NCBI RefSeq assembly: GCF_000316115.1
Contig: NZ_JH993797.1
Coordinates: 1,536,486-1,600,485, forward strand
Length of the DNA stretch: 64,000 nt
From: Leptolyngbya sp. PCC 7375
Lineage (GTDB): Bacteria; Cyanobacteriota; Cyanobacteriia; Phormidesmidales; Phormidesmidaceae
Direction of reading: 5' to 3'
Below, one piece after another: positions 7,715 through 15,887 of this stretch (its first letter is position 1; every line of letters begins with the position of its first letter). The notes under the pieces are model-generated. The model was given only the letters and a program-made list of their open reading frames with translations. It ran no database searches and was not told where the DNA came from. The position numbers and the translations under genes are program-made.

Positions 7715-10345
7715 ATGACCATCAACAATGCTGATATCATCCAAGCAGTTCTGCAAGAGCATCAAGAGCCAACCAAAGGTCCCTCTTACAACTTCAAAGA
7801 GTCTGACATTTGGGGAGAAATCTCCAAGCTCAATCGAGCTCAGCAAGCTCAGTTAGCCCTTGCCATGGTGCAAGCTTATAAGCACCACATGGAACAGGCA
7901 ACTAACAATGACGATGGTGATGCCTATAGCAACGCCTTGGGTATTGCCAATGTCTTGCTACTGCTCTTAAATCGCAAACTACCTTTTACCGCAGACGGTG
8001 TGATTGAATTTCTAGTCACCTGTCAAGATCGGAATCTGCGCACCTGGTATTGGTATACACCTGTCAAAAAGCTGACGCGAGATTATCTCAAAGACCATGA
8101 TCTAACGCCCGAGCTGCAATCCGCTATTGAAGCAACCTGCAACAGCTGGTCACAACTTTACGGCGATGCGCCCAAAGCAGCCAACCAACTACGCTTGTTA
8201 ATCTCCGCTGAGACCAAAACCCTGGCGGTCACCCCCGGAGAATCCTGGTCTGATACAGCTAAACAAACTATCGAAGCACTGCCCGAAACCAAACAAACTG
8301 CATGGATTCAGCTGATTGAAGCCTGTTCTATAGCCTCTGGCGGTAAACCCACCGCCAAGTGGCTCAAGAGTGCCAAGCCTCTGCGCCAGGCTGTAGGTAT
8401 AGACACCTTTCAACAGTATCTGGTGGAGTGGTGTCCACTGGTAGACCAGCCCCGAACGCAGCCTTTGCCCGGTTGGCGTGGTGGTAATGATGTGATTCAA
8501 GACAAAAATGCCGACATTCTCAAAGGTTTAGTCTGGCTCTGTGCCGATCAAACCGAGGAAGAGCTGGTGCGTGCTTTGGGAAAACTAGCAGTCTCAGCCT
8601 ATCGCAAAATTCCTGGCATTGGGCCACGGTGCGTGAAGCTGGGCAATGCCTGTGTGTGGGCCTTGGGGCAAATGCCAACAGCTGATGCCATCGGTCAGCT
8701 GGCGTTGTTAAAGGTAAAGGTGAAATTTGGGACAGCCCAAAAAGGAATTGAAAAAGCGCTAACGGCGGCGGCTGAGCGAGAAGGGCTACCCCGAGAGGAG
8801 ATTGAAGAGTTGGCGGTGCCCACCTATGGCTTGAGTGAGGTGGGCGTGCGGCGTGAGTCGTTGGGAGAGTTTACGGCTGAGCTAGAAGTAACCGGCACTA
8901 GTAGCACCGTGCTGCGGTGGCTTAAGGCAGATGGCAAAATACAAAAGTCAGTGCCTAAGGCCGTTAAGGATAACTATGGCGAGGATCTGAAAGAGCTAAA
9001 ACAGGCAGCAAAAGATATTCAGAAGATGTTGCCCGCCCAGAGAGACCGCATTGAGGCATTTTATCTACAGCAAAAGACGTGGGGTTTTGCTACCTGGCAG
9101 GAGCGTTATGTCAATCATCCATTGGTGGGTACTTTAGCGAGACGGATTCTCTGGCAGTTTGAAGAAGATGGAAAACATGCTGTAGGGATCTGGTTTGACA
9201 GGGAAAACGGTCTCCCCAGCTCCCAAAACTTGGGGGAAGTCTCTGCTCAAAGTCCCCCAGAATTGGAGGATTTAGGGGGCCAAGGCAAGATAGCCAACAC
9301 GACTCAAACATCTTTGAAGACAAATCTAGTCGATCTACAAGGAAAACCCATTGACTGGTTGACACATAAAACTCGCGTCAGTCTGTGGCATCCGATTACA
9401 GCAACAACTGAGACCATTCAGGCCTGGCGCAGTTGGTTAGTTAACCATGAGATTCAGCAGCCGTTTAAACAGGCCCACCGGGAGATTTATCTACTCACGG
9501 CGGCTGAGGAGAATACTCGTGTGTACTCCAATCGGTTTGCAGCCCACATTATTAAGCAGCATCAGTTTAATGCGCTGTGTGGCCAGCGGGGCTGGAAGAA
9601 TCAGCTGAGGCTGATGGTGGATGATGATTATGAACCGGCACGGTTACTATTGCCCAAGTGGGATTTGCGGGCAGAGTTTTGGATTGAGGGGATTGGGGAT
9701 GACTACGGTAGCGATACGACTGAGGCGGGTACCTATCTTTATTTAGCGACGGACCAGGTGAGGTTTTACCAAATTGATGCGGCGAGTAATTTTGCCCATG
9801 CGGGTGGTGGTGGTTATGGCACCTATCGAAATACTCCAGCAGAGCCGATACCGTTGAGTGACATTCCGGCATTGGTATTGACAGAGGTGTTACGGGATGT
9901 GGATTTGTTTGTGGGTGTTGCCAGTGTGGGCAATGACCCGAACTGGACGGATGGTGGCGCTGAAGGACGACGACAGTATTATGACTACTGGCATAATTAT
10001 TCGTTTGGGGAGCTATCGGCAACGGCCCAGACGCGACGGCAAGTGTTGGAGAATTTGGTGCCCAAGTTGAAGAAGATTGCCAGCCGCTGTTCATTTCAGG
10101 AACGTTTTTTGGTGGTGAAGGGGGATATTCGCACCTATAAGATTCACCTGGGCAGTGGGAATATTTTGATGGAGCCGAATGATCAGTATTTGTGTATTGT
10201 GCGGGCAGGAAAGAGTGCGGCGGATAAGGTGTTTTTGCCCTTTGAGGGGGATAAGACCCTGGCGCTGATTTTGAGCAAAGCATTTTTGCTGGCCGAGGAC
10301 ACAAAAATTACAGACAAAACAATTTTGAGCCAGATTAACCCGTAG
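7715..10345 (+). CDS. DUF4132 (MolR-type) domain protein
   Basis: An 876-residue protein. The start is supported by GGGAGG seven bases upstream. The N-terminal half is helical and repeat-like. Its centre has the family landmark LAVSAYRKIPGIGPRCVKLG followed by NACVWALGQMP. The C-terminal third has FKQAHREIYLLTAAEENTRV and YSNRFAAHIIKQHQF, then RGW and the acidic WxL segment, all typical of DUF4132. E. coli MolR/YehI-type proteins belong here and lie near MoxR-type ATPase and vWA genes; no such genes are seen in this window. The biochemical role is unknown. A Pro/Gln/Leu-rich insert at about 500-540 contains a short stretch with transposon-repeat-like DNA (9230-9300, NSxGG-type sequence). Confidence 0.85.
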   Translation: MTINNADIIQAVLQEHQEPTKGPSYNFKESDIWGEISKLNRAQQAQLALAMVQAYKHHMEQATNNDDGDAYSNALGIANVLLLLLNRKLPFTADGVIEFLVTCQDRNLRTWYWYTPVKKLTRDYLKDHDLTPELQSAIEATCNSWSQLYGDAPKAANQLRLLISAETKTLAVTPGESWSDTAKQTIEALPETKQTAWIQLIEACSIASGGKPTAKWLKSAKPLRQAVGIDTFQQYLVEWCPLVDQPRTQPLPGWRGGNDVIQDKNADILKGLVWLCADQTEEELVRALGKLAVSAYRKIPGIGPRCVKLGNACVWALGQMPTADAIGQLALLKVKVKFGTAQKGIEKALTAAAEREGLPREEIEELAVPTYGLSEVGVRRESLGEFTAELEVTGTSSTVLRWLKADGKIQKSVPKAVKDNYGEDLKELKQAAKDIQKMLPAQRDRIEAFYLQQKTWGFATWQERYVNHPLVGTLARRILWQFEEDGKHAVGIWFDRENGLPSSQNLGEVSAQSPPELEDLGGQGKIANTTQTSLKTNLVDLQGKPIDWLTHKTRVSLWHPITATTETIQAWRSWLVNHEIQQPFKQAHREIYLLTAAEENTRVYSNRFAAHIIKQHQFNALCGQRGWKNQLRLMVDDDYEPARLLLPKWDLRAEFWIEGIGDDYGSDTTEAGTYLYLATDQVRFYQIDAASNFAHAGGGGYGTYRNTPAEPIPLSDIPALVLTEVLRDVDLFVGVASVGNDPNWTDGGAEGRRQYYDYWHNYSFGELSATAQTRRQVLENLVPKLKKIASRCSFQERFLVVKGDIRTYKIHLGSGNILMEPNDQYLCIVRAGKSAADKVFLPFEGDKTLALILSKAFLLAEDTKITDKTILSQINP

Positions 10346-10423
10346 GTTGGCGTTGAGGAACGAAACCCAACAATCAATATCCCATACTTGACTTGATTCA
10401 TGGGTTTGACACGCTAAAGCAAA

Positions 10424-10768
10424 TCACATTTCGGTCAAGATATGCTCAAGTTCGCTAGTGCTGATGTTTGCTTGGTCAGCCTTTGAATAAATCGTAAGCA
10501 AGATAATCAGATCGGCAGCCTTTAAATAGTAAATCAGACGATAACCAGCACTTTTACCCTTTTGAATATCGCTATTTTTAATACGAACTTTATAGACTGG
10601 ATAATCGATACTAGGCACCTGAATCCCAATCATATGACCCGCTGCTAATTGTTGGGTGATGGGTTCGATATCTTTACGAATATTACGATAACGTTTTGCT
10701 AGCGTTTTTAGCTGACGTTGGAATGTAGGGGCTAGCTCGATGCGAATAGGAGATGATTGATCAGGCAT
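10424..10768 (-). CDS. RelE/ParE-family toxin of a type II toxin-antitoxin pair
   Basis: A protein of 114 residues if it starts at the ATG at 10768; a start three codons upstream (10777) is also possible. The sequence fits RelE/ParE ribonuclease or gyrase-poison toxins: PTFQRQLKTLAKRY and a helix near the N-terminus, the central VYKVRIKNSDIQKGKSAGYR strand pair, and LIYYLKAADLIILLTIYSKAD. Its start overlaps the last bases of the antitoxin gene, so the two are translationally coupled. Whether the target is mRNA or gyrase cannot be said. Confidence 0.85.
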   Translation of the reverse strand: MPDQSSPIRIELAPTFQRQLKTLAKRYRNIRKDIEPITQQLAAGHMIGIQVPSIDYPVYKVRIKNSDIQKGKSAGYRLIYYLKAADLIILLTIYSKADQANISTSELEHILTEM

Positions 10769-11210
10769 CGATACCATTCCACATTTGAGACAGGGGAATA
10801 GTGTGTCCAGATTGGGCTTCTTGCCAGGCTTGTTTTAGATCACTCAGAATCTCTTCTGTGGGGTCGTCATCTGGGTCTGTTAATTGGCCAGTGGTATATC
10901 GTTGAATTGCAGCTTGAATTTCATCGTTGTGGAGCTGGGCGTAGAGCCAGGCATTTGCTAAATCAACAGCACTAAGGTCAGGGTATTCGGCTAGTAGATC
11001 AGCGTCTGTAGTGCCTTGATTACGACGATGAACAATGAACCAAACCGCTATGCCTGTTTGCCGGATAAAAGCATCATTCTGAGGGCTGTCTGGGAATTTT
11101 TCAATATTTATCCAGGTACCATTAAGGTTAGCAGTTAATAGTTGGATAACCTGCGCTTGTTCCTCAGTTGAGAGGGCTAGGAGCTGAGATTGCAGGTGTT
11201 GTAGAGTCAT
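10761..11210 (-). CDS. DUF433-type antitoxin
   Basis: A 149-residue protein starting at the ATG at 11210 (MTLQHLQSQLLAL). The region from about residue 30 to 100 is a DUF433-like DNA-binding domain: IEKFPDSPQNDAFIRQTGIA, WFIVHRRNQGTTDADLLAEYP and LSAVDLANAWLYAQLHNDEI. The acidic C-terminal tail (DPDDDPTEEI...) is typical of the toxin-neutralising part. The open frame runs upstream to 11414 and joins a truncated TIR domain; I place the start at 11210 because family similarity begins there. It overlaps the toxin gene by 8 bases. Autorepression of the pair is expected from the family. Confidence 0.8.
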   Translation of the reverse strand: MTLQHLQSQLLALSTEEQAQVIQLLTANLNGTWINIEKFPDSPQNDAFIRQTGIAVWFIVHRRNQGTTDADLLAEYPDLSAVDLANAWLYAQLHNDEIQAAIQRYTTGQLTDPDDDPTEEILSDLKQAWQEAQSGHTIPLSQMWNGIDA

Positions 11211-11270
11211 GGGTATGGCCCAATGGCAGGGTCTTAAAGTATAACGGTAGTGTTGAGATGTCAGCCTACA

Positions 11271-11414
11271 ATCCACACCCAGCGGAATTGAGTCAACATC
11301 CTTAAACACAACGTCAAAACCAAAATTTTGACTTAAAAAATCATAAATACGCCCAGTGACATCGTTACTGTCACTACGCCGATAGGAGATAAAAACTGCA
11401 TTGGAGGCGGACAT
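11271..11414 (-). pseudogene. Truncated TIR-domain N-terminus
   Basis: The first 48 codons encode SNAVFISYRRSDSNDVTGRI, a YDFL helix and VVFKDVDSIPLGVD, a textbook first half of a bacterial TIR domain (beta-A, box 1, BB loop). Similarity stops abruptly after GVD, where the usual FR-helix and the catalytic Glu region should follow. The frame stays open through 20 unrelated codons into the downstream antitoxin, so a deletion or recombination has joined the two. The remnant cannot form a NADase on its own. Confidence 0.8.
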
Positions 11415-11459
11415 AGTATCTACCTGTCAGGCAGAATTGAACGATAATTCAAGCTTATA

Positions 11460-11786
11460 CTACTCATCCTCAGCCTTTTCCCACTCCAGAGTAATCTCCA
11501 AACTTGTCGTCCCAGTTCCCCTGGCCAACGCCGCAATCAGATGCCCCTCCTGCACCTCCACCTCCACACCAAAGGTCACACTGGCTTTGGTTGGTTTCGC
11601 GGCATTAATCGGTTTCGCAATGGCCTTCACAATCCCCTCAATGGAAGACGTTACCCTATCAAACGAAGATTTAGGCCCCAACTTATCTGAATTACCCCGT
11701 GTTACTTGGGGTGGTTTTACCTTGACATACATCAAACTGCCATCGTCTAACTCTACAGGGACTGTTTGGCCCGATTCGTAATTCAT
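11460..11786 (-). CDS. Trypco1 (trypsin-co-occurring domain 1, CU044_2847-type) protein
   Basis: A 108-residue protein from the ATG at 11786 (an in-frame TTG lies two codons upstream). It has the pattern of this small all-beta-plus-helix domain: a YVKVKPPQVTRG segment, a helix SFDRVTSSIEGIVKAIAKPI, then KASVTFGVEVEVQEGHLIAA and a final LEITLEWEKAEDE strand. These domains typically sit beside trypsin-like peptidases, TIR or NTPase proteins in conflict systems. Here it is 45 bases upstream of the truncated TIR and downstream of a WD40 gene on the same strand, so it may be a survivor of a degraded locus. Confidence 0.75.
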   Translation of the reverse strand: MNYESGQTVPVELDDGSLMYVKVKPPQVTRGNSDKLGPKSSFDRVTSSIEGIVKAIAKPINAAKPTKASVTFGVEVEVQEGHLIAALARGTGTTSLEITLEWEKAEDE

Positions 11787-11864
11787 GAGCAAGCGCTAAA
11801 ACATCAGCTCTGTTATAACGCTCGTACCACAATTACCCAACCCACCAGCAACATTTCGACAGGC

Positions 11865-11896
11865 AAAAAAAAAGCCACCCCCATTAAAAGGTGACT
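11865..11896 (-). terminator. Terminator of the WD40 gene
   Basis: On the minus strand an AGTCACC/GGTGGCT stem (11874-11896, one wobble pair) is followed by nine T (complement of the A run 11865-11873). It lies about 55 bases beyond the WD40 stop and separates that gene from the Trypco1-TIR-antitoxin group. Confidence 0.75.
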
Positions 11897-11950
11897 CGGA
11901 TGTTCCAGGAAACTTAACCAAAATTTGACTGATTACGGCAACGTCTCTTC

Positions 11951-13135
11951 CTACAACGCCGCCCTATTCGTCAGCCACTCTGCGGACCAAAAGCGCACTG
12001 CACCATCAGCACTGCTGCTCATCAACACCTTGCCCTCATCTGCAAATTCCAGATCCCATACAGCCATTGTGTGCCCCCTCAAGGTTTGCACCCGCTGATG
12101 ATTTTTCACATCCCATAGTTTCACTGTGTGATCATAGCTGCCACTGGCCACCGTGCGCCCATCGGGGCTAAACGCCACTGAATATACTGCGCGCCCATGG
12201 CCCACAAACATACAAACGGGTTCAAATTTTTGCAAATCCCAGGCAATCGCGGTCCTATCCTGACTACCGCTCACCACCATGGTGCTATCGGGGCTAAATG
12301 CTAAATCCCACACCGTTCTCTTGTGCCCATGCAGCGTGAGTAGCTTCATCTTAGTTTTGAGATCCCACACGTGAAGCATACCGCGCCGATCCCCGCTGAC
12401 AATAGTCTTGCCATTGGGGCTAATAGCCACCGCTGTAATTCCGTGGGGGTGCTCAAACGTGTGTAACAGCTCACCGGACCAGATATCCCAAATTCTGACA
12501 GTTTTATCAAAACTGCCACTCACCAACAGGCTGCCATCTTCGCTGATGGCCAACGATTTCACATCATCGGTATGCCCAACCAAATCATGAAACAGTTGCT
12601 TTGTCATTAAGTTCCAAATGCGAATATCGTTGTCCCAGCTACCGCTGGCCAGCAGTTTGCCACTAGGACTCAAGACAACATCTTCGACCACATCAGAATG
12701 AACCTGGTGAGATTGCAACAACTCTCCAGATACTGAATCCCAGACCGAGATAGTGCCATCAAAATGCCCCGTTGCAAAAATCTGGCTGGCCGCATGCATG
12801 GTGCTGCCATAGGTCACCGCATCGGTTGCAAAGGCTTGTCGTGAGCCAAAACGGTTATCAAAACCCAAAGAGGCATGGGCATCGGTGACACCTGACGCTA
12901 CATTAACGGCACCCATACGGGTCGCCATCGGTGGTGCAACCATGTCTACACCCACTGCGATACAGGCAGCCACTAAGCTAATTAAACTCAGCTTTTCAGC
13001 GGTGGATGTCTTCTTTTTACGGGATTTTTTAGCTTTAGAGGGTTGATTTGTGCGTTGCTGAAGCTTTTTACTGGCAAGATTTTTTAAAAATGAGTTCCTT
13101 TTCTTAGATTCGGTAGATTTTGATGTGACGATCAT
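11951..13135 (-). CDS. WD40 repeat protein with N-terminal membrane segment
   Basis: A 394-residue protein from the ATG at 13135, chosen because AGGATA lies seven bases upstream; the frame is open further to 13168. A Lys/Ser-rich N-terminus is followed by one hydrophobic segment (LSLISLVAACIAVGVDMVA). From there to the C-terminus seven WD40 repeats can be counted by their SGSxD...VxxWD signatures, enough for a complete beta-propeller. The last repeat ends with SSSADGAVRFWSAEWL. The topology suggests a propeller tethered to a membrane. The function is unknown; a scaffolding role is usual for the fold. Confidence 0.85.
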   Translation of the reverse strand: MIVTSKSTESKKRNSFLKNLASKKLQQRTNQPSKAKKSRKKKTSTAEKLSLISLVAACIAVGVDMVAPPMATRMGAVNVASGVTDAHASLGFDNRFGSRQAFATDAVTYGSTMHAASQIFATGHFDGTISVWDSVSGELLQSHQVHSDVVEDVVLSPSGKLLASGSWDNDIRIWNLMTKQLFHDLVGHTDDVKSLAISEDGSLLVSGSFDKTVRIWDIWSGELLHTFEHPHGITAVAISPNGKTIVSGDRRGMLHVWDLKTKMKLLTLHGHKRTVWDLAFSPDSTMVVSGSQDRTAIAWDLQKFEPVCMFVGHGRAVYSVAFSPDGRTVASGSYDHTVKLWDVKNHQRVQTLRGHTMAVWDLEFADEGKVLMSSSADGAVRFWSAEWLTNRAAL

Positions 13136-13242
13136 GACGTTTATCCTGGCACCACTGATGAACTCCAACAGAAGCCTATGCCTAGCTAGACATAGAACTC
13201 CTCAGCCATGGCTGCTGCCCATAAAGAGGGTGGGCAGACATC

Positions 13243-13295
13243 CTCAAATGAGCCCCCTCTTGTGCTCAAATGGCCCCCTCTTGTGCTCAAATGAG
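13243..13295. repeat. 22-bp tandem repeat upstream of the WD40 gene
   Basis: Units beginning CTCAAATGAGCCCCCTC and CTCAAATGGCCCCCTC (each ending TTGTG; 22 and 21 bases) are followed by a partial third CTCAAATGAG. A related CTCAGTTGAGCCCTCTCCTGTG lies at about 13311-13332. The array lies in the 5' region of the WD40 gene and may influence its expression. Confidence 0.7.
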
Positions 13296-13424
13296 TTCCA
13301 GGAAAAGGGGCTCAGTTGAGCCCTCTCCTGTGTTTAGTGAGGGAGTATATCAATAACAAAGGGAACCTCAAATCATCCGCTGGGCCATGTTTGAACCCCC
13401 AGATTCGATGAAATGAGGTAAATA

Positions 13425-13976
13425 TTAGTTGATTCTGACTTTAACCAGGTCTTTCTGAAATTCTGATCCTTTGCGAACCAGGAACAAAACTGTAATGACA
13501 ATAATGCAGATGGCGGCAATTGGAGTAACCATTGTCCACTGACCTGCCATTTTATTGATGACATGCCAGGTCAGCAGAAACATGGCGGCATAGGTCAATG
13601 TATGTAGGCGTTTCCAATTTTTTTTGAGCCGCTTTATGCTCCAGTCGTTGGAGGTGATTGTTAGTAACGTAAAAATAATGAGTGTTGACAATCCCTCAAC
13701 ACTAGCTCTGTAGGTATGGAAATCAAAAAAGTCAAAATTACGTTTGCGAATGACAAAGTAGGTATGACCAACCGCAAGTACAAAAGATAGGATGCCAATA
13801 GCTCGTCGCTGTTTGAGTAGCCAGCGCACAATACTATGGGTTTTAAAAGCTGGAAAGACAACGCGGATAATGGTTGGTGCCAAAGTGGCGACATAGGCAA
13901 CCAGTGCCAGAAACCCCAGATGGTTTCCAAGGGGCACGGGCTCAAACGATAGACTCATCTCAGGTAGAACACTCAT
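13425..13976 (-). CDS. Ferric-reductase-like transmembrane protein
   Basis: A 183-residue integral membrane protein with about five hydrophobic helices. The pattern GNHLGFLALVAYVATLAPTI, RRAIGILSFVLAVGHTYFVI, TSNDWSIKRLKKNWKRLHTL and AAMFLLTWHVINKM matches the heme-b-binding ferric reductase/MsrQ-type transmembrane domain, with histidines in three helices available as heme ligands. No FAD or NADPH domain is fused, so it would need a partner for electron input. The locus is monocistronic as far as can be seen. Confidence 0.8.
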   Translation of the reverse strand: MSVLPEMSLSFEPVPLGNHLGFLALVAYVATLAPTIIRVVFPAFKTHSIVRWLLKQRRAIGILSFVLAVGHTYFVIRKRNFDFFDFHTYRASVEGLSTLIIFTLLTITSNDWSIKRLKKNWKRLHTLTYAAMFLLTWHVINKMAGQWTMVTPIAAICIIVITVLFLVRKGSEFQKDLVKVRIN

Positions 13977-14456
13977 CGGTTAACTGCTGCTTAGGAGACG
14001 CCCAACCGAACTAAACGTTGGCGTGAAATCCCCTTAACGGTCGGGTCGTCTGTGAGTACGGAGTCTGCTTGAAACGTTATAACAAGGCTTCAAACACTTT
14101 TAGGACTCCGACTTTAGACTAAATGAAAAATAATGATGCACCCGTTGTGTCCCCGATCAACAAAATACGTTTGAAAAAATCCCTGCTAAATGTAGTTGAG
14201 CAGGGAAATCAAAAATGCTCTTGCTAACGTATATATGTTAGAACGGAGTAATTTCACCTACTCATATTGATCCGGAGACTTTATCAAAAGTTTCTAATTT
14301 CCCCATGAATTGCTAAAGATTCTGTAGAGAGCCAAATCATGACTTGACTTTTATGTGTTTATATTTATTGACAACAGCACTTCCCCCCTAGCATCTAAAT
14401 AATGCTGAACTAGGGGGGAAGTGCTGAATTAAGCTATTTAAGGCGATTTTTTCAGC
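13977..14456. other. Intergenic region with two minus-strand terminator-like hairpins
   Basis: 14375-14391 and 14410-14426 form a perfect 17-bp stem (arm CAGCACTTCCCCCCTAG) with a small inner GCAT/ATGC stem; it follows the receiver-pseudokinase gene by about 30 bases. Further on, CCCTGCT/AGCAGGG (14181-14205) is followed on the minus strand by six T at 14174-14179. The two could be tandem terminators of that operon. A CTAAC...GTTAG repeat at about 14224-14241 is also present. No coding potential was seen. Confidence 0.65.
14375..14426 (-). terminator. Hairpin ending the receiver-pseudokinase operon
   Basis: Perfect 17-bp stem as described for the surrounding gap, without a strong T run immediately after it; the second hairpin at 14174-14205 with a T6 tail may be the effective stop. 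Confidence 0.6.
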
Positions 14457-15806
14457 TTATGATGATAAGGCTTGCCGATAGTTAGACTTTTTCAGTATTA
14501 GTCCTAAAGGGAGCGCCTTAAGGGCTTCACCCGCTGACTCAAAGCGAAGATGGTAATTTGGACTGACCATTCGCTCGAAAAGTTTAATAATGTTCGAATC
14601 TGCCTTGACCAAATCTGTTAGCTTGCCCTTGCTGCTAGTCTTAATGAGCCATTCAGGAGACTGTCCTGTTAATGATTGTAGGACAATCATGCCGATAGAA
14701 TAGACGTCGCTGTTTAGCTGAGGATTACCAGCACGCTGCTCAACGGGTTGATAGTGGTGGTGTTTCAAAATTGCTTGGCGGTAGGCCAAGGAATGGGACC
14801 GCAGATTGACAAATAGCCGCTTGAGGACACCATATTCCACCAGGATGATGCGATCGTCCGATTGACGACGCACAAAGCTTTGGGGATGACATTCACAGTG
14901 GACAATTTTCCCTTGGTGAAAGGGGTGTATGCTGCTAAGCAAATTGTGGGTTAGCTGCAAAACGTGGCCCATGGATTGCGCACTGTCGAGCTCATCGACT
15001 AAGGATGTGCCTACAACATCGGACTGTACCCAGTAGAATTTATCATCTTGCTCAAAAGAATCTAGGCAAGTGGCAATATCATCCTGTCGAGTGATTACCT
15101 TGAGAAACTTCATTTCTGAGTCGAGGGCATCACGCACCAGGGGCAGTAGTGAAGAATTTTCGACGGGGAGGTTAAAGACATTGATGATGACTGATTTGGC
15201 ATCATTGTCGAGATCTTTAGCCAATAATCGCTGGCCAAATGTGTTTTCACTCAGCACTCGGCTAACTTCGTAGCGACCCTTTAGAGACTCCTCAGAGGAC
15301 TTGTTCCGGCTGGGCTGCGGAGATGTAAACTGTGTCTTTAATGATGAAAACTCGCTTTCTAATTCTGAAAATTGAGATAACGCGGATTCTAATTTTGTGG
15401 AGGTTAGGGTGTTGGCTGCTGGCGATGTACTGTCAGGGGATGTCACCCCTAACAATGTATTGACCTTGCCTAGCAGCCGCTTAAGTACAATGGGTTTAGT
15501 ATCGTAGTCGTTGCAGCCAACTTCTAACGCTGTTTTCCAGTTACCTGATTTATTGTTAGTTGTTAACGCAATGATAGGGATATGTGCCGCTGCTGTGGAT
15601 GCTTTCAGGATTTTGATTGACTGCCATCCATCCATTACGGGTAAATCCGTATCCATGATGATTAAATCGGGCTGCTTTTCGATGGCCAGTGATACACCTT
15701 TGTCGCCATCGGTTGCAGTCATAACCTCGTATCCGCAATGCTTCAGGCGTCGTTCCAGCATTTTGCGGTTTAATGCATTGTTTTCTATTAACAAAACCTT
15801 AGGCAT
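14457..15806 (-). CDS. Response-regulator receiver fused to a degenerate protein kinase domain
   Basis: A 449-residue protein. Residues 1-120 are a CheY-like receiver: VLLIENNALNRKML, the phosphoacceptor Asp in LIIMDTDLPVMDGW, and the Lys in DYDTKPI. After a Ser/Thr-rich linker, residues from about 175 form a protein-kinase fold beginning GRYEVSRVLSENTFG. The kinase is degenerate: no clear beta-3 Lys (VIINVF), the HRD-DxxxxN loop reads HCECHPQSF, and DFG is replaced by VEYG. It should therefore be a pseudokinase acting as a phospho-Asp-controlled binding module. It lies 81 bases downstream of the hybrid histidine kinase on the same strand, its probable phosphodonor. Confidence 0.85.
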   Translation of the reverse strand: MPKVLLIENNALNRKMLERRLKHCGYEVMTATDGDKGVSLAIEKQPDLIIMDTDLPVMDGWQSIKILKASTAAAHIPIIALTTNNKSGNWKTALEVGCNDYDTKPIVLKRLLGKVNTLLGVTSPDSTSPAANTLTSTKLESALSQFSELESEFSSLKTQFTSPQPSRNKSSEESLKGRYEVSRVLSENTFGQRLLAKDLDNDAKSVIINVFNLPVENSSLLPLVRDALDSEMKFLKVITRQDDIATCLDSFEQDDKFYWVQSDVVGTSLVDELDSAQSMGHVLQLTHNLLSSIHPFHQGKIVHCECHPQSFVRRQSDDRIILVEYGVLKRLFVNLRSHSLAYRQAILKHHHYQPVEQRAGNPQLNSDVYSIGMIVLQSLTGQSPEWLIKTSSKGKLTDLVKADSNIIKLFERMVSPNYHLRFESAGEALKALPLGLILKKSNYRQALSS

Positions 15807-15887
15807 GGCGAATAGTAAGGGATAGATTGAACACTCAACGATGTCAGAACGTTATGGTTAAGCTGTAGCCCAACCGACTTAGCAAAA

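Noticed and set aside
11401..11781. 126-codon plus-strand frame
   Set aside because: It lies opposite the Trypco1 gene, whose minus-strand translation shows a recognisable domain.
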